Positions 19,881 through 20,620 of a stretch of DNA of 20,620 nucleotides are shown here, in pieces. The first letter of the stretch is position 1. Every line of letters begins with the position of its first letter. A program made the position numbers and the translations under genes. The stretch is from Candidatus Amesbacteria bacterium RBG_19FT_COMBO_48_16 (GTDB lineage: Bacteria; Patescibacteriota; Microgenomatia; CAZETR01; Amesbacteraceae). The notes beneath the pieces are model-generated. The model was given only the letters and a program-made list of their open reading frames with translations. It was not told the origin of the DNA and searched no databases. The stretch covers positions 1 to 20,620 of the forward strand of contig MEXE01000013.1 of NCBI GenBank assembly GCA_001775555.1, in the 5' to 3' direction.

Positions 19881-20620
19881 ATGTACGTGCCGAAATATAC
19901 GATAACTACGGAGATATTGAGAAATATTGCGGCGGTGGAGGCGTCCCGGGAAGTGATTGAAAACGCACCGCTGGTGCCGGCATGGGAGGCAAAATTTCGG
20001 GATGAGGCACTGTTAAAAGCGGCCCATTACGGAACCGCGCTGGAAGGCAATGACCTGACTCTGGGGGAGGTAAAATTGATTGTAGAGGGGGGAGTGGAAA
20101 GTGTAAGTCAGGCAGAGGATGCGGGAGTGGTAGCGCGGGAGCGGGATGTTCAGGAAGTGATAAATTATCGCAAAGTAATGGGTTTTTTGGAAAGACTGGA
20201 GGGAGAAGGACTGCCGGGAGATAGCGGAGTTTTTTACTATACACGGGAACTGCTGTTGGAAATCCAGAGATTGGTAGTGGATAGACTGGTACCAGGGCAG
20301 GAGGCGGGAAAATACCGGGAGTCCCAGGTGGTACTAAAAAATTCAATCACAGGGGAAGTGGGATTCCGGCCGCCGACTTTTCTGGAGATACCGTTTTTGA
20401 TGGATGATTTTTTCAGGTGGTTGAACAGTGATTTCGGGAGGAGAGAGCATCCAATCCTGAGAGCGGGAATAACCCATTATGTGCTGGCGGCGGTGCACCC
20501 GTTCGGAGAGGGAAACGGCCGGACAGCCAGGTCACTGGCTACCCTGGTATTGTTTAAAGAGGGATATGACATAAAGCGGTTTTTTGCCCTGGAGGAGTAT
20601 TTTGATAAACACTCCGATGA
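19881..20620 (+). CDS. Fic-domain AMP-transferase, 3' end beyond the window
   Basis: This partial gene (246 full codons) opens at ATG 19881 and runs off the right edge. The encoded core has the Fic motif HPFGEGNGRTAR, matching HxFx(D/E)GNGRxxR, so catalytic His and the phosphate-binding loop are intact. An N-terminal segment reads HYGTALEGNDLTLGEV, the position of the autoinhibitory helix (S/T-xxx-E-G/N); its Glu-Gly-Asn is present, although the residue four before Glu is Gly and not Ser/Thr. Such Fic proteins usually transfer AMP to a Ser/Thr/Tyr of a target protein. The fold differs from Doc at 3921-4313, which has the Doc-type loop. No Shine-Dalgarno is seen. Confidence 0.9.
   Translation, partial: MYVPKYTITTEILRNIAAVEASREVIENAPLVPAWEAKFRDEALLKAAHYGTALEGNDLTLGEVKLIVEGGVESVSQAEDAGVVARERDVQEVINYRKVMGFLERLEGEGLPGDSGVFYYTRELLLEIQRLVVDRLVPGQEAGKYRESQVVLKNSITGEVGFRPPTFLEIPFLMDDFFRWLNSDFGRREHPILRAGITHYVLAAVHPFGEGNGRTARSLATLVLFKEGYDIKRFFALEEYFDKHSD

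Noticed and set aside
1..20620. UGA recoded as an amino acid, as in some CPR lineages
   Set aside because: UGA ends at least four well-defined genes (stops at 1765, 7841, 17934 and 19394) and the long frames need no UGA read-through.
1..20620. tRNA, rRNA or CRISPR features
   Set aside because: By eye, I found no tRNA arm pattern, no ribosomal RNA signature and no regularly spaced repeats. A covariance-model search could still find a divergent small RNA.

Overview
The window carries 17 protein-coding genes (16 complete, one running off the right edge), no RNA gene and no CRISPR array. It looks like a member of the Candidate Phyla Radiation (Patescibacteria), most likely near Microgenomates. 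This is an inference from the style of the genes and not from a marker match: tight packing, a stand-alone 5'-3' exonuclease, an intein in a housekeeping gene, several start codons with no Shine-Dalgarno but a -10 box a few bases away, and uncharacterised genes beside housekeeping ones. UGA is used as an ordinary stop, so this is not a lineage that has recoded UGA.

Left region (1-3928, + strand): a long hairpin ending in a U-tract lies on the ribosome binding site of the first gene. It is followed by two uncharacterised genes whose products appear to be distant paralogues of each other, and then, with an 8-base overlap, by a three-domain fusion: YbaK/ProX-type aminoacyl-tRNA deacylase, B3/B4 tRNA-editing domain, and complete tryptophanyl-tRNA synthetase. 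The three genes form one operon that looks centred on aminoacyl-tRNA. This is my main candidate for an undescribed system.

Toxin-antitoxin and FtsH (3921-7843): a Doc toxin and an AbrB/MazE-like antitoxin sit on the minus strand, with a perfect inverted repeat over the antitoxin start. Divergent to them is ftsH, whose Walker A motif is split between Lys and Thr by a 426-residue intein with an intact LAGLIDADG endonuclease.

Middle (7874-12433, + strand): a GT2-like glycosyltransferase, the 5'-3' exonuclease, an unknown gene, a GT4 glycosyltransferase and the DNA glycosylase Fpg. Several of these coding regions carry repeat-derived in-frame insertions. The exonuclease, the GT4 enzyme and (further right) RecF each hold a C/G-run palindromic element. 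Fpg holds two tracts of heptamer repeats and lacks one zinc-ligand cysteine.

Minus-strand cluster (12424-15868): GT4 glycosyltransferase, metallo-beta-lactamase-fold protein and GH36-like glycosidase, transcribed in that order, probably one glycan- or glycolipid-related operon. It is divergent from recF, with overlapping -10 boxes, and convergent with fpg.

Right region (15893-20620, + strand): recF overlapping nnrD (nicotinamide nucleotide repair), two hairpins, a COG2509-type FAD-dependent dehydrogenase whose start codon is in an inverted repeat, a small unknown gene, and the beginning of a Fic protein.

Base composition is uneven. Hand counts of 180-base samples gave about 57% G+C in the TrpRS catalytic domain and in the FtsH extein, but about 34% in the domains fused to TrpRS and about 39% in the intein. 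The coding strands are strongly purine-rich.
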